From Desulfonatronum sp. (GTDB lineage Bacteria > Desulfobacterota > Desulfovibrionia > Desulfovibrionales > Desulfonatronaceae), in NCBI GenBank assembly GCA_007127655.1, contig SKYX01000279.1, forward strand, positions 1 through 5,739: a DNA stretch of 5,739 bases. The letters are read 5' to 3'. A program made the translations under genes and the position numbers. Below, piece after piece: positions 1 through 5,739 of this stretch; the first letter of the stretch is position 1, and each line of letters opens with the position of its first letter. The notes below the pieces were generated by a model. It worked only from the letters and a program-made list of their open reading frames with translations, made no database searches and was not told the origin of the DNA.

Positions 1-638
1 ACCGAGAGATCCAGCACCGGCGGACGGTGCAGCACGCGGACCAGGGCGTGGGCGGTACGCCCCTGGACGAGTCGATTGACCAGGAGTTGAACGGACAAGG
101 CCGCGTGGACGTCGCCGCGTCGCAGGCCGACCTCCGCGGCCAGGCGATGCAGCACTCCTACTCTTTTGGCCGGATAGGGCCAGATAATTCGCGGATAACG
201 GCAGCAGCGGTTGATTTGCTGGTCCAGGGCCGTTTCCACCAGCCTGTGCAGGGCGATGCTTTGCCCGGTGGAAGCCTGGCCGGGACGCTTGCCGGACAGA
301 GCGTTCACCACGGGATGCATGACCCTGTCCAGGGCCACGTGGGACAGGTAGCCCAGAATAAAGGCCTTGTCCCGTCCGAGATCGTCCTTTTGCGCCCAGG
401 CCGCCATGCGGCCAAAGGCTTCGGTCCGGATCCGCTGATCCGATCCGTGCAGCACCCGGGCCATCCGCCGCCCGCGGGAGAGGGGGTGATAGAAAAAGGC
501 ATCCGGGATGATCGAGCCCAGGGAGAAGAACAAGGGGTAGGCCTGGACCAAGGCCTCGGCGGATCGAGCGCCCTCGCCTGTTCCAGCCGAGCGCCAAAGC
601 CGTCGGGCGAACCAGAGATGGGTGTTTTCCTTGGGCAT
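1..638 (-). CDS. Zinc-dependent phospholipase C family protein, 3'-truncated by window edge
   Basis: The frame is open from an ATG at 638-636 to the left edge, giving 212 complete residues with no stop, so the C-terminus is missing. The start is supported by GGAGG at 649-645, six bases upstream. The protein begins MPKENTHLWFARRL and shows the metal-ligand layout of the Zn-dependent phospholipase C family (PF00882): His7, a GSIIPDAFFY segment with Asp46, VLHGSD with His64, GYLSHVALDRVMHP with His100, Asp104 and His108, and LHRLVETALD with His131 and Glu135. The HxxxD, H and HxxxE series mirrors the ligand order known from Bacillus cereus PLC. There is no signal peptide, unlike the secreted enzymes, so it is probably cytoplasmic. 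Hydrolysis of a phospholipid or another phosphoester is inferred from the family and the substrate is unknown. It lies 61 bases after the nucleotidyltransferase gene with no terminator between, so it is probably co-transcribed. Confidence 0.85.
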   Translation of the reverse strand, partial: MPKENTHLWFARRLWRSAGTGEGARSAEALVQAYPLFFSLGSIIPDAFFYHPLSRGRRMARVLHGSDQRIRTEAFGRMAAWAQKDDLGRDKAFILGYLSHVALDRVMHPVVNALSGKRPGQASTGQSIALHRLVETALDQQINRCCRYPRIIWPYPAKRVGVLHRLAAEVGLRRGDVHAALSVQLLVNRLVQGRTAHALVRVLHRPPVLDLS

Positions 639-644
639 GCGATA

Positions 645-649
645 CCTCC
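645..649 (-). promoter_or_regulatory. Shine-Dalgarno of the phospholipase C-like gene
   Basis: GGAGG on the minus strand lies six bases before the ATG at 638-636. It fixes the start of the left-edge gene. A nearby ATG at 658-656 is in another frame and has no comparable site. Confidence 0.75.
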
Positions 650-699
650 GCGGCGCATCGAAATCGCAGGTTCCAATCGCGCGGCTGAGCAATTACGTG

Positions 700-1824
700 T
701 CAGGTCAGCAAATGCAGTCCGTACTTTTTGGACACCAGGGCCTGAAATTCCGTCACGGTGGCGAAGCAGGCCTTGAGCCTCTTTCGCTCCGCCGCGGAAA
801 GCCGATCCGGCATGATGAAATTGTCCGGCTTGTCCCTCTTTTCGATCATTTCGGCCTGATTTCCGGTGCGCAGAACGTGAAAAAAAGCATAGGCCTCCCG
901 CACCCTCGCCCCAAATCCGGCGGATAATGCCCCTGCCTCCAGCAGGCCCGTGATTCGTTCCTCGGTGGAGGTCGACAAAACGCCGTGCTCCGCGGCCAGG
1001 GTTCGGATTCCCTGGGTCAGGGGGAAAATTCCGCCTTTTTTTACGTCCAGCCCCCTCTTATGTGCCCCGCTCTTCTGAACGACGAAATTGTTGAACAAGC
1101 CCAGGGGCGGACTGAAGCGCACGGCTTCGCGGGCCAGATAGCGCAAGATCAGAGGACGTTCGGCGATCCGCCGGAGCAAATGCCGCCGGAGCTTCCAGCC
1201 CGGTTCCGGGGCTCCGGCCACGGGGCGCATGTCCAGCAGCACGGACATCTTCAGGATGCCCTGCCCATCGATCTCGTCGCTCATGTGGTCCACGGCCCGC
1301 TCCCACTCCGCGACGCTCAAACGCCACTGCGCGGCGTTGATCATCACCCCGTGCGGACAGGGAGGAACGCCCAGTTCCAGAAGCATCCGGACGAATCGAT
1401 GGGCGAAGACCTCGAAAAAAATCGCCGCCTCGTCCCCCTCTTCATCGTCATAAACCAGGGCGTTGTCCTGGTCCGTGGCCAAATATTGCTCCTTGCGCCC
1501 CTCGCTGCCCAAGGCCAGCAGACAAAAAGCCGCCGGAGGCGGTCCGGTCCCGGCAAAAACCAGGTCATGCACCCGGATCAGGATCTTGTCGCGCAAATCG
1601 GCGATCCGCCGACCAAGGGCAAAGACGTCGTCTCCACCGTCGGAGAAACGGCCAAGGCAGTGGACAGCGGAACGGGCCGCGAACTCCTGGACCGAGTCGA
1701 AGGCCCGGGCCAGGTCCGCAAGGCTCTCGGCCCGGGCGATTTCGCCGGACAGGTTGTCCGGGGCATCGCTCCGAGCCGAGGGCCGTCGTCGTTTTTCGTC
1801 GCTGTCTGTGGGTTCGCGGGTCAT
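700..1824 (-). CDS. DUF294-type putative nucleotidyltransferase (GlnD-like), 374 aa
   Basis: This is a soluble protein of two parts. A nucleotidyltransferase domain at about residues 75-185 carries the GlnD-like signature [11 protein letters not shown]...[11 protein letters not shown]. Gly106-Ser107 would bind the nucleotide and Asp118 and Asp120 would bind Mg2+. A DUF294 C-terminal, substrate-binding-like region follows at about 190-365, with PPLGLFNNF, a [17 protein letters not shown] segment and [12 protein letters not shown]. Many relatives carry an N-terminal cyclic-nucleotide-binding domain and CBS pairs. Here there is only a charged, probably disordered N-terminus (residues 1-30) and a short helical region. 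The ATG at 1824-1822 overlaps the actP stop as ATGA, with GGAG four bases upstream inside actP, so translation is probably coupled. By family it would transfer a nucleotide to an unknown protein or small molecule, and a regulatory role towards the neighbouring transporter is inference. The domain call is strong and the function is unknown. Confidence 0.88.
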   Translation of the reverse strand: MTREPTDSDEKRRRPSARSDAPDNLSGEIARAESLADLARAFDSVQEFAARSAVHCLGRFSDGGDDVFALGRRIADLRDKILIRVHDLVFAGTGPPPAAFCLLALGSEGRKEQYLATDQDNALVYDDEEGDEAAIFFEVFAHRFVRMLLELGVPPCPHGVMINAAQWRLSVAEWERAVDHMSDEIDGQGILKMSVLLDMRPVAGAPEPGWKLRRHLLRRIAERPLILRYLAREAVRFSPPLGLFNNFVVQKSGAHKRGLDVKKGGIFPLTQGIRTLAAEHGVLSTSTEERITGLLEAGALSAGFGARVREAYAFFHVLRTGNQAEMIEKRDKPDNFIMPDRLSAAERKRLKACFATVTEFQALVSKKYGLHLLT

Positions 1825-3368
1825 TCAGCTCCGACGCCCAGATAGTTCCTGATCTTCTGTTCCTCGTACCTGCGCGACGCTTCCGGGTCGGGCCTGAGCT
1901 TGGAGCCCAGATATCCGGCCGCGAATGCCGCGGTCATGGAAATGATGGCCGGGTTGCGCAAGGGGAAGATTGCCATGGGGTTATGCAGGATGTCCACCCA
2001 GACCGTGGGGCTGATGATGATCAGGCCCACGGCCAGCGTGGTGCCCGTGCCGATGCTCAGGGCCGCGCCGAAGGTGGAGAAGTTCCGCCAGAGAATGGAC
2101 AGCAGCAAGGCCGGAAAATTGGCGCTGGCCGCGATGGCAAAGGCCAGGCCGACCATGAAGGCCACGTTCTGGCCCTTGAAGGCCAGGCCCAGGGCAATGG
2201 CCACCACGCCCAAGCCCAGAGTGGCGATCCGCGCCACCTTGACCTCCTCTTCCTCGGAGGATTTCCCGGAGCGGAAGACGCTGACGTACAGATCGTGGGA
2301 CAGCGTACTGGCCCCGGACAGGGTCAGCCCGGCCACCACGGCCAGAATGGTGGCGAAAGCCACGGCTGCGATGAAGCCCAGGAAGACGGTTCCCCCGGTG
2401 GCCTCGGCCAACAGCAGCGCGGCCATGTTGCCGCCGGAATCCATGGCGGCGATAACGTCCTGGCCCACGATGACCATGGCTCCGAAGCCGATGGTGAAGG
2501 TCAGAATGTAGAAGTAGCCGATCAATCCCGTGGCGTAGAACACGGATTTCCGGGCCTCTTTGGCGTCGGGCACGGTGTAGAAACGCATCAGGATGTGCGG
2601 CAAACCCGCCGTACCGAACATCAGGGCGATGCCCAGGGACAGGGCGTCCCAGGGATTGGTCACCAGCCCGCCCGGAGACAGAACCCCGTCGCCGTAGGTC
2701 AGGGCCGCCTGCTTAAACATCTCGCCGTAGCTGAACCCAAAATGGAGCAGAATCAGAAAAACCATCAGCGTGGCCCCGCCCAGCAGCAGGACCGCCTTGA
2801 TGATCTGCACCCAGGTCGTGGCCAGCATGCCCCCGAACAGCACGTACATGATCATGACCATGCCCACGATGACCACGGCCAGCTCATACGGCATCCCGAA
2901 AATCAGCATGATCAACGAGCCGGACCCGACCATCTGGGCGATGAGATAGAAGCACACGGTCATCAGCGAGCCGATGGACGCGGCGATGCGGATCGGCTTT
3001 TGGGAAAGCCTGTAGGCCACCACGTCCACGAAGGTGTACTTCCCCAGGTTGCGCAGCGGCTCGGCGATCAGGAACATGATGATCGGCCAGCCCACCAGAA
3101 ACCCGATGGAATAGATCAGGCCGTCGTATCCCCGCAGGGAAACCAGGCCGGCAATGCCCAGAAACGAGGCCGCGCTCATATAGTCCCCGGCCAGGGCCAA
3201 ACCGTTCTGCCAGCCGGTCACGCTTCTGCCCGCGGCATAGAACTGGGAGGCGGAGCGGCTTTTCTTGGCCGCGTAATAGGTAATGACCAGGGTGGCGCAG
3301 ATGAAGAACAGGAAAAAGACGATGGACGTGATGTTGGGCTGGCCGATGGAGGTGACGATCTGGTCCAT
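1821..3368 (-). CDS. actP: Acetate/cation symporter ActP (solute:sodium symporter family), 515 aa
   Basis: This inner-membrane carrier of the SSS family is very close in sequence to E. coli ActP, which imports acetate and glycolate with a cation. Hydrophobic segments run throughout, consistent with the 13-helix LeuT-type fold of the family. Landmarks are [11 protein letters not shown] (61-71, first core helix), [16 protein letters not shown] (80-95), [10 protein letters not shown] (141-150), [21 protein letters not shown] (176-196), [21 protein letters not shown] (249-269), the segment around [21 protein letters not shown] (341-361, the helix that carries conserved Na+-site Ser/Thr residues in the family), and [16 protein letters not shown] (404-419). 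It is about 34 residues shorter than E. coli ActP, mainly because it lacks the cleavable-looking N-terminal leader. The ATG at 3368 sits one base after the yjcH stop, with AGGAGG seven bases upstream. It overlaps the nucleotidyltransferase gene by four bases. The exact substrate is inferred, and other short carboxylates are possible. Confidence 0.93.
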   Translation of the reverse strand: MDQIVTSIGQPNITSIVFFLFFICATLVITYYAAKKSRSASQFYAAGRSVTGWQNGLALAGDYMSAASFLGIAGLVSLRGYDGLIYSIGFLVGWPIIMFLIAEPLRNLGKYTFVDVVAYRLSQKPIRIAASIGSLMTVCFYLIAQMVGSGSLIMLIFGMPYELAVVIVGMVMIMYVLFGGMLATTWVQIIKAVLLLGGATLMVFLILLHFGFSYGEMFKQAALTYGDGVLSPGGLVTNPWDALSLGIALMFGTAGLPHILMRFYTVPDAKEARKSVFYATGLIGYFYILTFTIGFGAMVIVGQDVIAAMDSGGNMAALLLAEATGGTVFLGFIAAVAFATILAVVAGLTLSGASTLSHDLYVSVFRSGKSSEEEEVKVARIATLGLGVVAIALGLAFKGQNVAFMVGLAFAIAASANFPALLLSILWRNFSTFGAALSIGTGTTLAVGLIIISPTVWVDILHNPMAIFPLRNPAIISMTAAFAAGYLGSKLRPDPEASRRYEEQKIRNYLGVGAE

Positions 3369-3369
3369 G

Positions 3370-3678
3370 TTAGTCCCTCCTCATGCTTTTCAACACGTCC
3401 TTGACGGACTTGTCATAGGAGGAGTTGGCCCAGAACACGTAGACGCCGGTCAGGACCCAGGCCAGGACAATGAGCAGCATTCCCACGGGAATGCCGATGG
3501 TCAGATGTTCTCCGATCTTATACGCCAAAACGTCCTTGGCGAATGCCAGGACGAGAATGAATCCATAGTACGCGACCAGCATGATCGCGGCCAGGGTGAG
3601 GGAAACCTTCCATTTGCGGACGACCAGTTTCTGAAACATTTCGGCGTCCAATGAGCCTTTGGGACGATCGGTGGGCAT
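3370..3678 (-). CDS. yjcH: DUF485 inner-membrane protein, YjcH-like, 102 aa
   Basis: This small protein has two predicted membrane helices, at about residues 26-48 and 60-84. It carries the DUF485 pattern seen in E. coli Yjc[11 protein letters not shown] before the first helix, [11 protein letters not shown] in it, [10 protein letters not shown] opening the second, and [10 protein letters not shown] at its end. The charged C-terminal tail ends MRRD. YjcH lies directly before actP in the acs-yjcH-actP operon of E. coli and is thought to be an accessory of the symporter, though its mechanism is not established. The frame stays open upstream to 3885, but the ATG at 3678 is chosen because AAGGAG lies seven bases before it and homology begins just after it. 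An upstream start would add about 69 residues unlike any family member. No acs gene is present here. Confidence 0.92.
   Translation of the reverse strand: MPTDRPKGSLDAEMFQKLVVRKWKVSLTLAAIMLVAYYGFILVLAFAKDVLAYKIGEHLTIGIPVGMLLIVLAWVLTGVYVFWANSSYDKSVKDVLKSMRRD
3376..3381 (-). promoter_or_regulatory. actP Shine-Dalgarno inside the yjcH 3' end
   Basis: A perfect AGGAGG is formed by the Arg-Arg codons just before the end of yjcH. It lies seven bases before the actP ATG, and the yjcH stop is TAA, then one C, then ATG. Ribosomes finishing yjcH would sit on the actP start site, which suggests coupled synthesis of the pair. Confidence 0.8.
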
Positions 3679-3685
3679 GGGCAAT

Positions 3686-3691
3686 CTCCTT
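3686..3691 (-). promoter_or_regulatory. yjcH Shine-Dalgarno
   Basis: AAGGAG lies seven bases before the ATG at 3678-3676. It decides the start of yjcH against the longer open frame that extends to 3885. Confidence 0.75.
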
Positions 3692-3705
3692 AGAGAGGTG
3701 AAATT

Positions 3706-3758
3706 CGAACAAGATTGTTCGGGTACGAGAACCCGCGAACCATGAACCCCCTTGTTCA
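3706..3758. promoter_or_regulatory. Cluster of three 5-6-5 dyads, possible operators of yjcH-actP
   Basis: Three short inverted repeats share the same geometry, 5-base arms with a 6-base spacer. They are CGAAC-N6-GTTCG at 3706-3721 (the symmetry extends to 7-base arms with a 2-base centre), CGGGT-N6-ACCCG at 3720-3735, and TGAAC-N6-GTTCA at 3743-3758. The outer two share the core GAAC-N6-GTTC and have centres 37 bases apart. They lie 28-80 bases upstream of the yjcH start, a usual place for operators. The regulator is unknown. The GAAC/GTTC half-sites recall LexA-type boxes, but the Gram-positive LexA spacing is four, so I do not call LexA. Chance symmetry cannot be excluded. Confidence 0.4.
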
Positions 3759-3863
3759 ATTTTGCACATGCTCCTCGCCCAACGGCGAAATCGGGAAGGT
3801 CAGGGAACGAGAGACCATAAACCCGTCTCCCAGTCCTCCTTCGAGGCTCATGGGTGGTCTTTG

Positions 3864-3956
3864 CTGGGAACGCGAGGCTCTGCACTCGCGAATTTTGAAG
3901 AGCGGGTACGGAGCCCCGCGTTCCCAGGGTTTAGGAGCCCCGCGTTCCCAGGTTTA
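3864..3956. repeat. Repeat element: two direct copies plus one inverted copy of a 17-base arm
   Basis: The 17-base sequence GAGCCCCGCGTTCCCAG occurs at 3911-3927 and again, identically, at 3935-3951, within a tandem unit of about 24 bases (GGAG...TTTA). Its reverse complement with one change, CTGGGAACGCGAGGCTC, is at 3864-3880. In a minus-strand RNA the changed position would form a G-U pair, so either direct copy could pair fully with the inverted copy, with loops of 30 or 54 bases. The minus-strand stem has no U tract after it, so it is not a terminator in that direction. The element may be a dispersed palindromic repeat of the genome or a leader structure of the yjcH operon. Confidence 0.7.
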
Positions 3957-3981
3957 GATTTTTCCGTTCTCATCGCATCAA
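3953..3981 (-). promoter_or_regulatory. Weak sigma70-like promoter candidate for the yjcH operon
   Basis: On the minus strand TTGATG (3981-3976) and TCTAAA (3958-3953) are separated by exactly 17 bases, each matching four of six consensus positions. Transcription would begin near 3946, inside the repeat element, giving a leader of about 270 bases before yjcH. The matches are modest and a promoter closer to yjcH is equally possible. Confidence 0.25.
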
Positions 3982-4020
3982 CGCTTCCATAAGAAAAGCA
4001 GCGGACACCAAGCCCTGCCT

Positions 4021-4066
4021 CAATAATAAACGCCCCCTTCCCGCTTGGTACGCGGGAAAGGGGGCG
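4021..4066 (-). terminator. Intrinsic terminator of the VC_2705-type symporter gene
   Basis: A GC-rich hairpin has arms at 4066-4052 and 4044-4031 in transcription order: 14 base pairs with one bulged A at 4057 and a 7-base loop. It is followed on the minus strand by TTTATTATTG (4030-4021). It begins 31 bases after the symporter stop at 4098. It should separate this gene from the yjcH operon. The plus-strand side lacks a comparable T tract, so the direction is clear. Confidence 0.85.
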
Positions 4067-4097
4067 TTGCTGCTTCAAGTTTGACGAATCGCGCTGA

Positions 4098-5739
4098 TCA
4101 ATGATCCACGGCCGCTCCAGCTCCGCGCGGCGAGCGGATGGATTCCACGAGGTCCTGGATCTCTTGGGGCGGCGCCTTGGTCATGGAGGAGACGATCTGG
4201 GCCACGGCGAAGTTCAAGAGCATGCCGATGGTCCCGATGCCTTCCGCGGTGATGCCGAAGAACCAGGGATCAACGCCGAAGAAGCGGGTCTGGATGATGT
4301 AGAACATGGTGAACCCGATGCCCGCGGTCATCCCTGCGATGGCTCCTTCCTTGTTCATCCGCTTGGAGAAGATACCCATGATGATCACCGGGAAGAAGGA
4401 CGAGGCGGCCAGACCGAAGGCAAAGGCCACGATCTGGGCTACGAACCCTGGTGGATTGATGCCGAAGTACCCGGCGATGATCACGGCCACGCCGATCATG
4501 ATCCGGCTGACCAGCATGCGCTGTTTTTCCGTGGCCTGGCGGTTGATCATCCGGTAGTAAAGGTCATGGGACACCGAGGACGAGATGACGATGAGCAGGC
4601 CTGAGGCCGTAGACAAGGCCGCGGCCAGACCTCCGGCTGCCACCAGCGCGATGACCCAGTTCGGCAGGTTGGCGATTTCCGGGTTGGCCAGCACGATGAT
4701 GTCCCGGTCAATGTACAACTCGTTGGGATTGTCCGTGGGGTCGTTGGCCACCAGCCGCTGACCTTGCGGCCCGATTTCTCCGGTGAACCGAGGGATTCCA
4801 ACAAAAGGGGCCCCGGCTCTAAACTGCATGATCCCGTCGTCGTTCTTATCCACCCAGGCCACCAGTCCGGTCTGTTCCCAGTTGGTGAACCAGGTCGGGG
4901 CATCGGCATACGGCTGCTCGTTGAGGCTGTCGATGATGTTGTACCGGGCAAAAGCGGCCACGGCCGGGGCGGTGGTGTACAGGATGGCAATGAACAGCAG
5001 GGCGTAGCCCGCGCTGATCCGGGCGGCCTTCACGCTGGGCACGGTGTAGAAGCGAATGATCACGTGGGGCAGGCCGGCCGTGCCAACCATCAGGGCCATG
5101 GTGATGCAGATCACCGAAAGCATGTTCATGTTCCCCGGGCCAAAGGCCGAGGTGTATTCACGAAATCCCAGGTCCGTTGCGATATGGTCCAGAGCCGTGA
5201 GCAGGTACTGCCCGGCGTACTGGCCCTCGGCGATGGTCGAGCCAAAGCCCAGCTGGGGGATGGGATTGCCCGTGACTTTTATGGACAAGGACACGGCGGT
5301 GATCACGAAGGCCGTGATCAAGACACAGTACTGGGCCACCTGGGTCCAGGTGATGCCTTTCATTCCGCCCAGGGCCGCGTAGAAAAAAACGATGGCCATG
5401 CCGATGAACACCCCGGTGTTCACGTCCACTTCCAGAAACCGGCTGAACACGATGCCCACGCCGCGCATCTGGCCGACGACGTAGGTGATGGAGACGAAGA
5501 TGGCGCAGATCAGGGCCACCAGCCGGGCCGTGCTGGAGTAGTAGCGGTCGCCCACGAAGTCCGGCACCGTGAACTTGCCGAATTTGCGCAGGTACGGGGC
5601 CAGGAGCAGGGCCAAAAGCACATATCCCCCGGTCCAGCCCATCAGGTACACGGCCCCGGTATACCCCAGAAAGGATATCATCCCGGCCATGGAGATGAAC
5701 GAGGCCGCGCTCATCCAGTCCGCGGCCGTGGCCAGGCCG
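4098..5739 (-). CDS. Sodium/solute symporter, VC_2705 subfamily, 5'-truncated by window edge
   Basis: The frame is open from the right edge to TGA at 4100-4098, giving 546 visible residues. The Met codon at 5714 is internal: in-frame codons before it read GLATAADW, continuing into MSAASFIS, the first core-helix motif of SSS transporters. An N-terminal helix region of some tens of residues is therefore missing. Further landmarks, by visible residue, are YVVGQMRGVG (about 87-96), ALGGMKGITWTQVAQYCVLI (122-141), VGTAGLPHVIIRFYTVPS (218-235), the segment ending ISSSVSHDLYY (385-395), and FAFGLAASSFFPVI (439-452). A hydrophilic insert of about 90 residues between the helices preceding and carrying SHDLYY (DNA about 4943-4665) distinguishes it from ActP and is characteristic of this larger subfamily. 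By family it imports an organic anion with Na+; the substrate is unknown. Relatives are often preceded by a small DUF4212 subunit gene, which would lie beyond the right edge. Confidence 0.9.
   Translation of the reverse strand, partial: GLATAADWMSAASFISMAGMISFLGYTGAVYLMGWTGGYVLLALLLAPYLRKFGKFTVPDFVGDRYYSSTARLVALICAIFVSITYVVGQMRGVGIVFSRFLEVDVNTGVFIGMAIVFFYAALGGMKGITWTQVAQYCVLITAFVITAVSLSIKVTGNPIPQLGFGSTIAEGQYAGQYLLTALDHIATDLGFREYTSAFGPGNMNMLSVICITMALMVGTAGLPHVIIRFYTVPSVKAARISAGYALLFIAILYTTAPAVAAFARYNIIDSLNEQPYADAPTWFTNWEQTGLVAWVDKNDDGIMQFRAGAPFVGIPRFTGEIGPQGQRLVANDPTDNPNELYIDRDIIVLANPEIANLPNWVIALVAAGGLAAALSTASGLLIVISSSVSHDLYYRMINRQATEKQRMLVSRIMIGVAVIIAGYFGINPPGFVAQIVAFAFGLAASSFFPVIIMGIFSKRMNKEGAIAGMTAGIGFTMFYIIQTRFFGVDPWFFGITAEGIGTIGMLLNFAVAQIVSSMTKAPPQEIQDLVESIRSPRGAGAAVDH

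Larger units (their letters stand above)
3679..4097. other. 419-base intergenic region between two symporter units
   Basis: No convincing coding frame lies here. Reading right to left it holds an intrinsic terminator (4066-4021), a weak sigma70-like promoter candidate (3981-3953), a repeat with two direct arms and one inverted arm (3956-3864), roughly 100 bases with no clear element (3863-3759), and a group of short dyads (3758-3706) just before the yjcH ribosome-binding site. I looked for the sigma54 GG-N10-GC pattern near yjcH and did not find one. Confidence 0.7.

Noticed and set aside
305..676. Minus-strand open frame of 123 codons overlapping the phospholipase-like gene
   Set aside because: It is an alternative frame of the same DNA, rich in Pro, Arg, Trp and Ser, with no motif; the frame starting at 638 is the conserved one.
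27..776. Plus-strand open frame (249 codons) over the left edge
   Set aside because: Antisense to the phospholipase C-like gene, whose minus-strand frame has a Shine-Dalgarno and the full metal-ligand pattern.
985..1845. Plus-strand open frame (286 codons) opposite the nucleotidyltransferase gene
   Set aside because: Low-complexity composition rich in Gln, Gly and Pro with no family resemblance. The minus-strand frame carries intact GS/DxD motifs and DUF294 sequence.
1983..3404. Long plus-strand open frame (473 codons) opposite actP and the end of yjcH
   Set aside because: The product is an implausible mix rich in Gly, His, Gln and Asp with no recognisable domain. It is antisense to a clearly conserved transporter, and such frames arise from codon bias in GC-rich genes.
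3717..3740. LexA-type (SOS) operator before yjcH
   Set aside because: GAAC and GTTC half-sites are present, but no pair has the four-base spacing of the Gram-positive LexA box, and SOS control of an acetate transporter would be odd.
3679..3885. N-terminal extension of yjcH to an ATG at 3885
   Set aside because: The extra 69 residues do not resemble DUF485 proteins, the ATG at 3678 has a well-placed AAGGAG, and the extension crosses the dyad cluster and repeat arm.
4101..4604. Plus-strand open frame (167 codons) opposite the right-hand symporter
   Set aside because: His-, Gly- and Asp-rich antisense product without a domain; no credible ribosome-binding context.
5712..5714. Met codon at 5714 as the start of the right-hand symporter
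   Set aside because: In-frame codons upstream encode GLATAADW, part of the conserved first core-helix motif of SSS transporters, so the true start lies outside the window.

Overview
The window comes from a GC-rich bacterium, and every gene I can support is on the minus strand, so the genes read right to left. The gene content (a YjcH/ActP acetate-type symporter pair, a second VC_2705-type sodium/solute symporter, a GlnD-like DUF294 nucleotidyltransferase and a cytosolic-looking zinc phospholipase C family protein) fits a Gram-negative proteobacterium or desulfobacterium. I lean towards a Desulfovibrio-like lineage, but this rests on gene content alone and is weak. I see no RNA genes, insertion sequences, CRISPR arrays or plasmid functions.

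Layout, in order of transcription. (1) 5739-4098: a large sodium/solute symporter of the VC_2705 subfamily, with its N-terminus cut off by the right window edge. It is closed by a strong intrinsic terminator at 4066-4021. (2) 4097-3679: a 419-base intergenic region holding that terminator, a weak sigma70-like promoter candidate, a repeat element with two direct arms and one inverted arm, and a cluster of short 5-6-5 dyads just upstream of the next gene. (3) 3678-639: a compact operon of yjcH (DUF485 membrane protein), actP (acetate/cation symporter) and a DUF294 nucleotidyltransferase. Junctions are a 1-base gap with the actP Shine-Dalgarno inside yjcH, then a 4-base ATGA overlap. (4) 638-1: after a 61-base gap with no visible terminator, the 5' portion of a zinc-dependent phospholipase C-like gene that runs off the left edge.

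How the genes may work together. ActP with YjcH most likely imports acetate or another short monocarboxylate with a cation. The second symporter probably handles a related organic acid under separate transcriptional control. The nucleotidyltransferase is translationally coupled to actP, which suggests, but does not prove, a regulatory role linked to transport. The phospholipase-like protein may be an operon passenger or a fourth member. No clearly novel system is visible. The least explained elements are the actP-coupled nucleotidyltransferase, the cytosolic phospholipase-like protein and the structured leader before yjcH.
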